Shown here piece after piece: positions 28,701 to 36,680 of a stretch of DNA of 64,000 bases. The DNA is from Amycolatopsis balhimycina FH 1894. GTDB lineage: Bacteria > Actinomycetota > Actinomycetes > Mycobacteriales > Pseudonocardiaceae. A program made the translations under genes and the position numbers. Location: NCBI RefSeq assembly GCF_000384295.1, contig NZ_KB913037.1, forward strand, positions 10,784,493 to 10,848,492, in the 5' to 3' direction. Under the pieces are notes generated by a model. That model saw only the letters and a list, made by a program, of their open reading frames with translations, had not been told where the DNA came from and made no database searches. Every line of letters starts with the position of its first letter. Positions within the stretch are counted from its first letter, which is position 1.

Positions 28701-30308
28701 CGCGAACTCCAGTTCCAGCGAGCCGGAGTACTCCCCGCGGTCCGGGTCGAACGACAGGAATCCTCCGCCGGACACGACGCCGCCGCTCACGGCCAGTGCG
28801 ACGCCGGTCGGTGCTCGAAACCCGATCGACTGGTCAACCGGGCCGAGGTTGCCGTCCTGGCCAGGCCGGTTGGCGAACAGCGCGGCGAGGCCCAGCCGGC
28901 TCACGGCCGCGGTGAACGGACCGAGCGTGACCTGGATGTCCGCCGACACCTCGGCGGCCACCGCGGTGTCCCGCAGCAGCAGGGTGAGGTGGACGCCGGT
29001 GACGGTCACCGGACCGAGCTGTGCGGAGACCGCGATGGTGGTCTCCAACGCGCCGCTACCACGGAAGGTGAAGCCGTGTTCCCGTGACCAGGTCAGGCCG
29101 ACGTCGAATCCGGCCCGAAGCCCGTCCGCGGGCAGAATGCTGGTGATGAAGCCGTCCGCGTCCGTGGTGTCCACGACGAGCTCGGCGCCGGTGACATCGG
29201 CGTGGAAGCCCACGTCGCCGTTGACGGTTCCGGCGCCGGCGTCGCCGACGAACTCCGTGGTCAGTCCGGCGACGATCCGGTTCGCCGTCAGGCGGATCCC
29301 TTCACCTGCTTCGAAGATGACAAACGGACTGGCAGGATCGGGACTTTCGCCGACGATGTCGAGCGACACGACGCCGGCGACACCCGCGCCGCCCGCGAGA
29401 TCGAGCGATGTCGGCGGGCGCAGGTGCAGCACCTGCCCTTCGGTCAGGGTTCCGCCGACATGCAGCACGACCCGCAGATCGTCGCCGAGCTGCCCGAGGA
29501 TGAGATCGACCGGTCCCGTCACGCCGGCGGCCAGTCCCAGGTCCAGTCCTGGCGGCACCGCACCGGTGGCGACCTGCACGAACAGCCCGAACAGGTCGAG
29601 GTCGGCCGGACCTTCCTCGTCGGCCTCGTGGGCGGTGGCAGTGGGGACCAGGACGTCGAACACCTCTCGGGCATTGGCCAGCAGCAGCTTGCCGTCGAAC
29701 GTCGCCTCGCCCCAGCCGTAGACCTCCCGAAACACCGCCAGCGGGTCGCCGGCCAGCCGGCTGATCCGGTCCAGGTGCAGAACCCGCCGCAGTACCGGCG
29801 GAGCGTCGTCCGGTTGGAAGCCGACCGGCTTCACCTCGACGACCGTCAGCAGGGACAGCACCCTGCGGAGGAACGGATGCGCCAGGTCGAGGTAACCGAC
29901 CACCGCGTCGCCCATCAGGCGCTCGACGAGTGTCGTGGCGAACCGGGCGAGGTCGTCGGCGCCCGGCAGGCCGGCCGTTGCCCGTTGAAAGTCGGTCGCC
30001 AAGGCGTGCAGCGAACTGCCGAAGCGGCGAATGCCGTCGAGAAGGCGCAGGGCCGCGTCCGCCCGTGCGACAGCGTCATCCGCTGCCGTCACCTCGTCGA
30101 CGCCGGCCGCGATGGCGGCGGCCGCGTTCGAGGCGGCGGCGAGTGTCCGGGTGAATGCCGCGTCCGCGGACAGGTCAGGAGGCTTGTCCACGCCGAGTTC
30201 GGTGAGCAGCAGCGCGAAGTTGGCCGGCGTGAGCGCGCCTTCCATGGCTGCCAGGGCCACACTCAGTTCGGCGGCAAGGGCATCGAGGGTGGTGGGTTGG
30301 TCAGCCAT
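25752..30308 (-). CDS. DUF6603-like giant protein with C-terminal kelch propeller (1518 aa)
   Basis: Residues about 1-120 are Ala-rich helices. About 200-1000 is a long repetitive beta-region with VGFHADVTGAELVVDT-type strands and, near 800-900, GHLGFDALFQLSPFRFAIHI, then FQLEGPAPWRAHGRGSIGF and TWGEDRDTTLPP; I associate this with DUF6603, a domain of unknown function. Residues about 1170-1518 carry seven kelch strands (GHVLLAGG, GRVLVAGG twice, GNVLVTGG, GTVLVTGG, GFVLVTGG, NRVLVAAG). No signal peptide was seen. It starts 18 bp after the 450-residue gene. The stretch 27.5-28.2 kb uses more A/T-ending codons than the rest. Confidence 0.8.
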   Translation of the reverse strand: MADQPTTLDALAAELSVALAAMEGALTPANFALLLTELGVDKPPDLSADAAFTRTLAAASNAAAAIAAGVDEVTAADDAVARADAALRLLDGIRRFGSSLHALATDFQRATAGLPGADDLARFATTLVERLMGDAVVGYLDLAHPFLRRVLSLLTVVEVKPVGFQPDDAPPVLRRVLHLDRISRLAGDPLAVFREVYGWGEATFDGKLLLANAREVFDVLVPTATAHEADEEGPADLDLFGLFVQVATGAVPPGLDLGLAAGVTGPVDLILGQLGDDLRVVLHVGGTLTEGQVLHLRPPTSLDLAGGAGVAGVVSLDIVGESPDPASPFVIFEAGEGIRLTANRIVAGLTTEFVGDAGAGTVNGDVGFHADVTGAELVVDTTDADGFITSILPADGLRAGFDVGLTWSREHGFTFRGSGALETTIAVSAQLGPVTVTGVHLTLLLRDTAVAAEVSADIQVTLGPFTAAVSRLGLAALFANRPGQDGNLGPVDQSIGFRAPTGVALAVSGGVVSGGGFLSFDPDRGEYSGSLELEFADFLALKAIGLITTRQPDGSPGFSLLMVLTAEFGSGIQLGYGFRLLAVGGLIGLNRGMNLAALVEGVRTGAIESVAFPKDVVANAPRILSDLARFFPPEQGTFLIGPMAKIGWGTPTLVSISLGVIIEIPGNIAVLGVLKAALPTEDDPLLVVQAQFVGALELDKSRLWFFAKLFDSRILTMTIDGGMGVLVAWGDNPDLVLTVGGFHPAYRPPPLPFPIPDRLSVDILNRNNQLIRVSGYFAVTSNTVQFGAKAELRLGFSAFRVEGHLGFDALFQLSPFRFAIHINAHVTLKAFGVGAFGIDLDFQLEGPAPWRAHGRGSIGFLFFSISANFDITWGEDRDTTLPPVAVLPLLANEIGKTEGWDTRLPSGDNRTLVNLRQLPETGEIVLHPLGTLFIRQRALPLGVRLDRVGGRKAGDGKRFTVNPVDNTGLKRVSFTGDRFAMGQFQTLSDAAALSRPSYETQDAGLELTADTALATARVVRRSARYELHLIDRAATPRAARLAVPQKRFHSVSGPVFDELTRGSSTSRAALSARQAAQKQPFAAQDTVRVTEQRFVVAYLKSNRQAFPPGSIARPGRATVTTFRSRATAEDALADFVTADRTLDGLLHVIPAAETVGAPGVPGTWSAAGVLPAPVSTVDAVPLATGHVLLAGGTGQDGEAVATTTLFDPTADSWATGPALGTARRRHTTTRLDDGRVLVAGGRGTHAVLATAELANQAASAWTPVAAMGVARHGHSATKLGGGRVLVAGGSGVRAGQDDGALTSCEAFDPGTGAWAPLPPMTDARTDHQAVLLLNGNVLVTGGALPGGNGRSGQLAYCEVFDRAKVDWVVTGSLAQARTGHQATLLPDGTVLVTGGDPVVAPGGTLDPHSLATAERYNPKDGTWSAAAPMPGGGRTGHRALLLSSGFVLVTGGTGTPERTAGYRSALVYDPDHDTWTTVSGLLQGRSAHAVTELPDNRVLVAAGVSGPGPADTGEVLIP

Positions 30309-30325
30309 GGTCGCGCCTTCCGCCG

Positions 30326-31678
30326 TTACGGGAGCCCATTGGCTGCCCGATCCAGAATTGTTTTTACGGCGTTTCCCTGGTTGTCGAGAAACGCGTAGTG
30401 TCGCTGCACGGCGGCATCCGGATCGTTGATGGAGGCCCCGAAGAACTTGCCGAAGAACTTTGCTTCATAGAGTCGCGCCGGGCCGATGAACTGCTGTCCG
30501 GTGCTGTCGATGTCGGCACTGGTTCCCGGCGCGCCGCCGACCACCGTGACGGTCTTCAGTGCCTGCGCGGCAGCGAAGAAGTAGGTCGGGAGCGTCTCCT
30601 TCGCCACGAACTGGACGATTTCGGAGAGTGACCTGGTGATGACTCCGGAAAAATTTCCCTTGGCGTCCCGCTCGCCACGGAAGAATGGATGGTAAGCGTG
30701 ATTGGGGAAATCTTCGTCGTAGCGAATCTCGAACAGTCGCGGTGGTGGAAAATGGGTGAATCCGTGCCCGGCGTGGGGATCTGACTGCAGCGAGCGTTCC
30801 AGGCTGATCTGGTTGGCCATGTCGATGGGAATGTTCGTGTTGCCAGGGGGCGGTTTCTTCGTGTCCCGTAGCAGCTTCGCGATCGTGCCGCCCTTTCTCA
30901 ACTGCCTGGTGAAGGCTTCCTCGACGACCTGGCGGACGGTGCTCATGATGAGGCAACGCTGCTTGAGGGTGCCACCGGTGTCCGGGATCGTCAGCACGAT
31001 GTCCTGGATGTTGCAGCCCCAGATGCGAAAGCTGCCGGACGCCGCGAACCCGTTCTTGAACTCGTCCAGTGCGGCAGCATTCGCCGCGCCGTCCTCGCCC
31101 ATGTCCGGCTGGAAGTCGATCGCGGCCCTGCCGTCGGTGTCGTCCGGATCGCGCCGGGTGCCCGCGCCTGCCGGAGTGTTGAACAGGACCGGACCATCGA
31201 CGAAGGCGTGAGAGAAGACGCTCAGTTCGAGCACGGAACCGCGTGGTGCTTTCCGGACCGAATGGTAAACGTTGACAATCGACACCGCGTGGTCTGATCC
31301 AGCCGCTTTGGTGTCGGCAATCGGCTGCCATTCCACGAAGGACTTGGGATCGTGCGCGGGATCCAGGGTGCCGTGTTTCGTCACGAAGTTCGCGTCCAAC
31401 GTGGTCCAGTTCCGCTGAACATGGCGGGCTCTCGGGTCGTCGACCACTGATTTCCGCGTCTTGAAATTGTGCTCGTAGATCTGCACTGCGGCCGCATGGC
31501 TGTCGAAGTGAATGAACCGCAGCACGGTGTCCGCTTTCACGACTGCCGTGGGCCTGTTCCGATGCCGCCAGAACTGGGCGACCAGTTCGCCGACCCGCAA
31601 CCATGCGCATCTGGCGAAACCGTCGTCTTTTTTTTCTGGGAGGCCGCTGGCCAGGATTATGAAGAGCGGATCAGTCAT
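30326..31678 (-). CDS. Conserved protein of unknown function (450 aa)
   Basis: ATG 31678 overlaps the 86-residue gene's stop as ATGA. The N-terminal half has a mixed beta pattern (LFIILASGLPEKK, TVLRFIHFDSHAAAVQIYEHNF), and SVLELSVFSHAFVDGPVLFN looks like a conserved core. A His/Phe-rich block (GHGFTHFPPPRLFEIRYDED) follows near residue 310. I know no family for it. The gene is noticeably less GC-rich at third positions than the operon's later genes, which may mean separate origin. No export signal was seen. Confidence 0.65.
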   Translation of the reverse strand: MTDPLFIILASGLPEKKDDGFARCAWLRVGELVAQFWRHRNRPTAVVKADTVLRFIHFDSHAAAVQIYEHNFKTRKSVVDDPRARHVQRNWTTLDANFVTKHGTLDPAHDPKSFVEWQPIADTKAAGSDHAVSIVNVYHSVRKAPRGSVLELSVFSHAFVDGPVLFNTPAGAGTRRDPDDTDGRAAIDFQPDMGEDGAANAAALDEFKNGFAASGSFRIWGCNIQDIVLTIPDTGGTLKQRCLIMSTVRQVVEEAFTRQLRKGGTIAKLLRDTKKPPPGNTNIPIDMANQISLERSLQSDPHAGHGFTHFPPPRLFEIRYDEDFPNHAYHPFFRGERDAKGNFSGVITRSLSEIVQFVAKETLPTYFFAAAQALKTVTVVGGAPGTSADIDSTGQQFIGPARLYEAKFFGKFFGASINDPDAAVQRHYAFLDNQGNAVKTILDRAANGLP

Positions 31679-31935
31679 CGTCGTGCGCTCCTGTCAAGAT
31701 GAGCGATTGATCGGGAAACGTGTGACACCGGCGGCTTGCCGTGGTCGTCCCCGGCCCTCAGCCACGGCGTGAACGTCACCGTGGCGCCCGCCGGCAAGGG
31801 CTGGTCCGGCGTGAGCGTCTCGCCGGTCAGGTCGTCGACGCGGAGCAGCCTGACGAGCTCCGGCGACGAGTGGCCGGTAATCAGGTGCAGGTCGGTGGCG
31901 GCCGTGTCCGCCCACTTCAGCCGGACGATGGTCAT
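31675..31935 (-). CDS. Small first gene of the seven-gene unit (86 aa)
   Basis: ATG 31935 begins TIVRLKWADTAATDLHLITG; the middle ELVRLLRVDDL then PDQPLPAGATVTFTPW loosely recalls the strand-helix-helix-strand order of LysM/tail-X modules, but too weakly to call. The C terminus is basic. Its stop overlaps the next start (ATGA). It is the promoter-proximal gene, 48 bp downstream of a triple heptamer repeat, and so marks where the unit's transcription begins. Confidence 0.6.
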   Translation of the reverse strand: MTIVRLKWADTAATDLHLITGHSSPELVRLLRVDDLTGETLTPDQPLPAGATVTFTPWLRAGDDHGKPPVSHVSRSIAHLDRSARR

Positions 31936-31982
31936 ACCGTGTCCCCCCGGTCGCGCTTGCGGCTTCCACCGTCGCAGCGACG

Positions 31983-32011
31983 GTCGACAATTCGTCGACA
32001 ACCCGTCGACA
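31983..32011. promoter_or_regulatory. Triple SARP-type heptamer repeat
   Basis: GTCGACA occurs at 31983, 31994 and 32005, exactly 11 bp apart, in the 131-bp space between the seven-gene unit and the divergent SARP gene. SARP/AfsR proteins are known to bind heptameric direct repeats spaced by one helical turn. A weaker GTCGCAG lies at 31971. Measured from the leftward start (31935), the repeats are at 48, 59 and 70 bp. Confidence 0.75.
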
Positions 32012-32066
32012 CCTTGCCGAACGTGCTTCGGCGTATCTGGCGGCGCGGCCGGTTCACCTGTAGGGC

Positions 32067-34907
32067 GTGAGGGCGGATTCGGGGAACGAACCGGACGACG
32101 ACGCGGACGGGCCGCGGTTCCAGGTGCTCGGGCCCTTCGAGCTGCGGGTGCGCGACCGGGTCCTGGAGCTCGGCGGGTTCCGCATCCGCACGCTGCTCGC
32201 CCTGCTCACGGCGAACGCCGGCCGCGTGACCTCGGTGGGAACGCTCGTCGACGCCCTGTGGGAAGCCGAGGCTCCGCGCGACGCCCACCGGACCGTGCGC
32301 AGCTACGTGTCACGGCTGCGCCACTCGCTGGTGCCGGCGGCCGGGCTGATCACGACCCACCCCGCCGGATACCTGCTGCAGCCGCCACCCGACGCGGTCG
32401 ACGCCGCCCGGTTCGAGCGGCTGGTCGCGGCCGGGAGGCGAGTTCTGGCGACCGAGCCGTCGACGGCGGCCGGGCAGCTCACCGCCGCTCTCGAGGTGTG
32501 GCGCGGGGACGCCTACGCCGAGTTCCGTGACGTCCCGCAGCTGCGCGCCGAAGCGACGCGGCTGCACGAACTGCGCCTCGGCGCGGTCGAGGACCGCATC
32601 GACGCGGAGCTCGCCACCGGTGTGGGCGCGGGCTTGGTGGAGGAGCTCACCGGGCTCACCCGGCGCCACCCCGGGCACGAGCGGCTGTGGGGACAGCTGA
32701 TGACCGCGCTGTACCGGGCGGGCAGGCAGGCCGACGCACTCGACACGTTCGCCCGTGCACGCACAGTACTTGTCAAACAATTCGGCCTGGACCCCTCGCC
32801 GCGGCTCGTCGAGGTGCACCGGCGGGTGCTGGCGAACGACAGCAGGCTCGAGGCGCCCGCCGCGGTGACCGTGCGCGCCGAGCCGGCCCGGTCGGTGCGC
32901 AGCGACCTGCCGGGCGACATCGCGGACTTCGCGGGCCGCGGTGCCGAGCTGGACCGGCTGCTCGGGAGCGGGCTCGACGCGGCCCCGCTGGCCATGGTCA
33001 TCGAGGCGCTGGACGGCATGGCGGGCGTCGGCAAGACGACGTTGGCGGTGCACGCCGCGCACCGGCTGACCGAGCGCTATCCCGACGCGCAGCTGTTCAT
33101 CGACCTGCACGGCCACACACCGGGCCAGTCGCCGATCGCCCCGACGGCCGCGTTGGACAGCTTGCTGCGGGCGCTCGGTGTGTCGGGCGAGCGGATCCCC
33201 GCCGACCTGGACGCGCGTGCCGCGTTGTGGCGCGCCGAACTGGCGGCGCGCTCGGTGCTCGTCCTGCTGGACAATGCCGCCGACGCCGCGCAGGTGCGCC
33301 CGCTGCTGCCCGGCACCGCGCGGAGCCTGACGCTGATCACCAGCAGGCGCCGGCTGGTCGACCTCGAGTCCGCGCGCACCTTGTCGCTGGACGTGCTGCC
33401 GGTGGCCGACGCGGTCGCGCTGTTCGCCGGTGTCGTCGGTGACGAGCGGGCGACCGCCGAGGCCGACGCGGTCCGCGACGTCGTCGAGCGGTGCGGCCAC
33501 CTGCCGCTGGCGATCCGCATCGCCGCCGCGCGGCTGCGCTCGAGACCCGCGTGGACCGTGCGCTACCTGGCGGACCGGCTGGGGGAGGCCTGCTCCACGC
33601 TGGCCGAGCTCTCGGTGGGGGACCGCAGCGTCGGGGCCGCGTTCGCGTTGTCCTACGAGCGGCTGGACGAGCCGCGGCGGCGGATGTTCCGGCTGCTCGG
33701 GGTGCATCCCGCCACGGAGATCGACGTGCCGGCGGCGGCCGCCCTCGCCGGGGTGTCGCGCGCCGAGGCGAACGCGCTGCTGGAAAGCCTCGTCGACGAC
33801 CACCTGGTGCAGCAGCCGGTCACCGGCCGGTACCGGCTCCACGACCTGGTCCGCCGGCACGCGTGCGCCGTCGCGCTGACCGAGGAGCCGGAGCCGGCCC
33901 GGGCCGAGGCCCTGCGCCGGGTCGTGGACTTCTACCTCCACACCGCCTACGCGGCCAGCCGCCTGCTCGACCAGCAGCACCCGCCCATCGACCTGGGCGA
34001 GCCGGCCGCCGGCTGCGTCCCGGTCGCCTTGCCGGACGACGTCGCGGCGATGGCGTGGTTCGACACCAACCACCGGTGCGTGGTGGCCGCGCGGGTGGCG
34101 GCCGAGAACGCGGGCAGGGACACCGCCGTCTGGCAGCTGGCCTGGACGCTGGACAACTTCCACTACCGGCGCGGCCACCTGCACGAGAACATCGACGCCT
34201 GGCGCGCGGGCCTGGCGGCGGCCGAACGGCTGGACAACGCCGGTGTCCAGGCCCGCGCGCACCGGCGGCTCGGCCTGGTCTACGCCCCGCTCGGCCGTCG
34301 GGAAGAGGCGCTGGCCCACCTGAACCGGTCGTTGGCGCTGTCCGAGCGCATCGGCGACACGCTGGGGCAGGCCGGTGCCCACTTCGTGCTGGCGCTCGCC
34401 TGGACCCACCAGGGTGACGATCACCGGGCGCTCACCCACGTCACGAGTGCGCGGGATCTCTACCGCGAGGTCGGTGACGAAAAGTGGGAAACCAGGGCGC
34501 TCAGCATGATGGGTGCCTGCCACACCCGGCTGGGCCACCACGTCCGGGCGCGCGCGTACTGCGAATCCGCGCTGGCCCGCTGCCTCGAGCAGAACGACGT
34601 CTACGGTCAGGCGGACAGCCTGGACAACCTCGGCGCGATCGCGGCCGGCACCGGCGACAGTGCCGGGGCCCTGCGCCACTACGAGCGGGCCCTGGACCGC
34701 TGGCACCGGCTGGACAACACCTATCGGCAGGCGGCCACCCTCACCGCGATGGGTGACGCGCACCGAGGCCTCCGGCGGGCCGGCCAGGCCCGGGCGGCCT
34801 GGCACCGGGCCGCGGCCCTCTACCGGGATCAGCACCTGGACGAAGCCGCGCTGGGAGTCGAGGCGCGGCTGACCCGCACCGGCCCGGAGGGGACCGGCCG
34901 GTCCTGA
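32067..34907 (+). CDS. AfsR/SARP-family regulator with NB-ARC ATPase and TPR domains
   Basis: 946 residues. Residues about 15-105 form the OmpR-type winged helix (FQVLGPFELRVRDR...GYLLQ), about 110-260 the bacterial transcriptional activation domain, and about 290-560 an NB-ARC/STAND ATPase with the P-loop GMAGVGKTT near 315-325 and LVLLDNAADAAQVRPLLPG as Walker B. About 690-946 are TPR-like helices (HLNRSLALSERIGDT). Such proteins switch on gene clusters by binding heptamer repeats. It is divergent from the seven-gene unit with suitable repeats between, so that unit is the likely target, possibly with autoregulation. GTG 32067 lacks a strong ribosome site. Confidence 0.9.
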   Translation: MRADSGNEPDDDADGPRFQVLGPFELRVRDRVLELGGFRIRTLLALLTANAGRVTSVGTLVDALWEAEAPRDAHRTVRSYVSRLRHSLVPAAGLITTHPAGYLLQPPPDAVDAARFERLVAAGRRVLATEPSTAAGQLTAALEVWRGDAYAEFRDVPQLRAEATRLHELRLGAVEDRIDAELATGVGAGLVEELTGLTRRHPGHERLWGQLMTALYRAGRQADALDTFARARTVLVKQFGLDPSPRLVEVHRRVLANDSRLEAPAAVTVRAEPARSVRSDLPGDIADFAGRGAELDRLLGSGLDAAPLAMVIEALDGMAGVGKTTLAVHAAHRLTERYPDAQLFIDLHGHTPGQSPIAPTAALDSLLRALGVSGERIPADLDARAALWRAELAARSVLVLLDNAADAAQVRPLLPGTARSLTLITSRRRLVDLESARTLSLDVLPVADAVALFAGVVGDERATAEADAVRDVVERCGHLPLAIRIAAARLRSRPAWTVRYLADRLGEACSTLAELSVGDRSVGAAFALSYERLDEPRRRMFRLLGVHPATEIDVPAAAALAGVSRAEANALLESLVDDHLVQQPVTGRYRLHDLVRRHACAVALTEEPEPARAEALRRVVDFYLHTAYAASRLLDQQHPPIDLGEPAAGCVPVALPDDVAAMAWFDTNHRCVVAARVAAENAGRDTAVWQLAWTLDNFHYRRGHLHENIDAWRAGLAAAERLDNAGVQARAHRRLGLVYAPLGRREEALAHLNRSLALSERIGDTLGQAGAHFVLALAWTHQGDDHRALTHVTSARDLYREVGDEKWETRALSMMGACHTRLGHHVRARAYCESALARCLEQNDVYGQADSLDNLGAIAAGTGDSAGALRHYERALDRWHRLDNTYRQAATLTAMGDAHRGLRRAGQARAAWHRAAALYRDQHLDEAALGVEARLTRTGPEGTGRS

Positions 34908-34964
34908 CGACGGCCGGGTCCGCACCGGGCCGCTTCCGGGCCGTGCGCGTCGCTCGCGGTGCGG

Positions 34965-35738
34965 TCAGGCGCACCAGCCGGTGAACGAGTGGTCCGCCTG
35001 GTAGCGGAGGTTCACCGTGCGGGTGTCGGCCGGGATCGCGATCGGCCCCGGCCGGTCCGGGTCGAACGCGAAACCGCCACCGACGAAGGTCACGCGCTTC
35101 TCCGCCGGATCGGCGGGGCTGTCACCGATGGCCCAGATCTCGATCGCGGTGACCTTGCGCCCGAAGTGCGCGGCGACGAACAGGTGGTTCCGGCCGTTGC
35201 AGGGGATGGATACGTAGTCGTCGTCGGCGGCGGGGGCCAGCATGGCGAAACCTTCTTCCGATGGTGCGGGCTGGGTGGGGTCGACGCCGGGCCAGTGGTC
35301 GGCGACCGACGAGATGTCGTAGCCGGGTGCGACGTCGCCGCGGTACTGCTTGGCGACCGCACCGGCGGGGATCGTGGGATCGCCGTCGAACTTCGCGATC
35401 CAGTAGTGCGGTTCGGCGACACCGGCCCCCCGGAAGGCCGCCCGGACGGACGGCCAGGTCGAGGCGTTGCAGTAGACCGTCGGATCCGCCCCGGCGGCTC
35501 GGCGCAGCCGCACCCAGCCCGGTGCTTGCGCGGGCGTGGCGTCGCCGGGCTCGACGTCGAGCACGTGGCCGGCGTCGGTCGACGCCTTCTTGACGATGCG
35601 GACCTTCACCGCGTGCGGGAATCGCGCCCAGTCCGCGTCGGTCCAGGGCTCGATCTTGATCTTGTCGACGTATCCGGCGACCATGGCCGCGGTGCGGGGG
35701 ATGTTCGCCGCTGTGACAGCGTCGTACATGGTGCGCAT
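34965..35738 (-). CDS. Lysozyme-like TIM-barrel protein (DUF1906/GH25-like)
   Basis: 257 residues. The N-terminal roughly 190 residues resemble the glycoside-hydrolase-like barrels of actinobacterial phage-lysin-like proteins: YDAVTAANIPRTAAMVAGYVD, HVLDVEPGDATP (acidic residues where GH25-type enzymes carry their catalytic Asp/Glu), TVYCNASTWPSV, PHYWIAKFDGD, and KQY...GYDISSV. The C-terminal roughly 70 residues form a small beta domain. No signal peptide is visible, so secretion would need another route. ATG 35738 follows GGAGG. Repeats like those before the seven-gene unit lie at identical distances upstream, tying it to the SARP regulon. Confidence 0.72.
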   Translation of the reverse strand: MRTMYDAVTAANIPRTAAMVAGYVDKIKIEPWTDADWARFPHAVKVRIVKKASTDAGHVLDVEPGDATPAQAPGWVRLRRAAGADPTVYCNASTWPSVRAAFRGAGVAEPHYWIAKFDGDPTIPAGAVAKQYRGDVAPGYDISSVADHWPGVDPTQPAPSEEGFAMLAPAADDDYVSIPCNGRNHLFVAAHFGRKVTAIEIWAIGDSPADPAEKRVTFVGGGFAFDPDRPGPIAIPADTRTVNLRYQADHSFTGWCA

Positions 35739-35786
35739 GCTGCCTCCGTTCTCCAGTTCCGGGCCGGGTTCGGCGAGTCCCACGGT

Positions 35787-35814
35787 GTCAAGGCGCGTCC
35801 ACAAACCGTCGACA
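35787..35814. promoter_or_regulatory. SARP-type heptamer repeats upstream of the lysozyme-like gene
   Basis: GTCCACA at 35797 and GTCGACA at 35808 are 11 bp apart; a degenerate GTCAAGG lies at 35787. Relative to the leftward start at 35738 the two clear copies sit at 59 and 70 bp, the same as copies two and three of the triple repeat before the seven-gene unit. Confidence 0.65.
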
Positions 35815-35946
35815 CCGCCGGCCGGGCCACGGTCCTGCCGCCCGTCATGGACAACGGGGTGCCGGCCTGGTGGGCCGTCCACAGTGGATCGGCCGGCCCG
35901 GATCCGATGGTGTCCGCCGGATCGTCCGGCTCGAAGGCGCCGACCG

Positions 35947-36060
35947 GTCACGGGCGCGCTGCTCATCCACGGGCACCTCGACGCCGAGGCCGCCGACCCG
36001 TCGGTGTTCCGCTCCGTGGACCTGCTGGGCCGCGAAGTGGATCCCGAGAATGCCCGCCGG
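35947..36060 (+). pseudogene. Possible M20-peptidase fragment
   Basis: One frame here reads TGALLIHGHLDAEAADPS, resembling the metal-site strand of M20 peptidases (LLVHGHLDVVPAD...), followed by about 20 compatible residues. Neither the rest of the catalytic domain nor a start is present. It is a short remnant at best. Confidence 0.3.
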
Positions 36061-36453
36061 GCTGCGCCGGCGCGGGCGTCACCGGATTGCGGCTACACCT
36101 CCGAGACGACCGCGGCGGGAACTTGCCGTTCGCGCGGAGACCGCCTCGCCACCCTCGGCTTGCCGCTTCTGCGCCTTCGCCGTGAAACTTACCCACGTCG
36201 CCCGTGCCGGCCTCCGCGCGTCCGGACCGGTACCCGGCACTGGGCGCAGCACCTCGCGAAAGCGTTCACCCGGCTCCGCGCATCCCCCGGCCCACCGGAT
36301 CCGGCGCCTGCCGGGACGCTCGCACCACGATTTCCCGCCGGAAACCGGCCACGGCAGCGGCTTCCGAAACCCGCGGCTTCAGGCAAAGATCGAATCGGGA
36401 ACTCGCTGAACGGGCTATCGCGCTGGACCATTGATTACCCGGATTTGGTTGCG

Positions 36454-36483
36454 CTGAAATAACAGTCGCTCGTCGATTATAGT
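36454..36483 (+). promoter_or_regulatory. Candidate promoter of the first StrR gene
   Basis: CTGAAA (36454-36459) and TATAGT (36478-36483) are 18 bp apart inside the most AT-rich patch of the surrounding 2 kb, giving a leader of about 190 nt. It is assigned by eye. Confidence 0.4.
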
Positions 36484-36680
36484 TGATCTCCGTGAACGGG
36501 TGCCCCGGTGTGCGGAAGGGAGTTCGCCGCCTTCGCCCGCTCTGCGGTGTGTTGCTTAATCACGGTCGAATCAGCGAAGATCGCGGGAGGTCACGGATCA
36601 GTGTCGGCTGCTCGCCAGGCTGGTTCGAACAGCCGGATCCGGACCTGGGGGTGGCGTTGGATCTCAGGGGGAGAGACTGC

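Larger units (their letters stand above)
35815..36680. other. Gene-poor boundary region before the biosynthetic cluster
   Basis: About 870 bp with no convincing intact gene. The left half is high-GC and looks like decayed coding sequence; the right end is AT-rich with a candidate promoter. A 5-bp-stem hairpin (GGCTG/CAGCC around GTTCGAA) lies at 36618-36634, 47 bp before the first StrR start. It probably marks the left edge of the NRPS cluster. Confidence 0.5.

Noticed and set aside
14381..31935. Seven-gene unit as a contractile injection system or phage tail cluster (small LysM-like first gene, huge proteins, lysozyme-like neighbour).
   Set aside because: No sheath, tube, baseplate wedge, spike or AAA+ ATPase is recognisable, and the lysozyme-like gene is outside the unit. 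Kept as unknown.
14381..31935. Tc-toxin-like complex because of size and propellers.
   Set aside because: No neuraminidase-like, SpvB or Rhs-repeat shell pattern was seen, and the propellers are kelch type.
36618..36634. GGCTG-GTTCGAA-CAGCC looks like a tRNA T-arm.
   Set aside because: The loop phase is off by one for a real T-loop, and no acceptor stem, D-arm or anticodon arm can be built around it.
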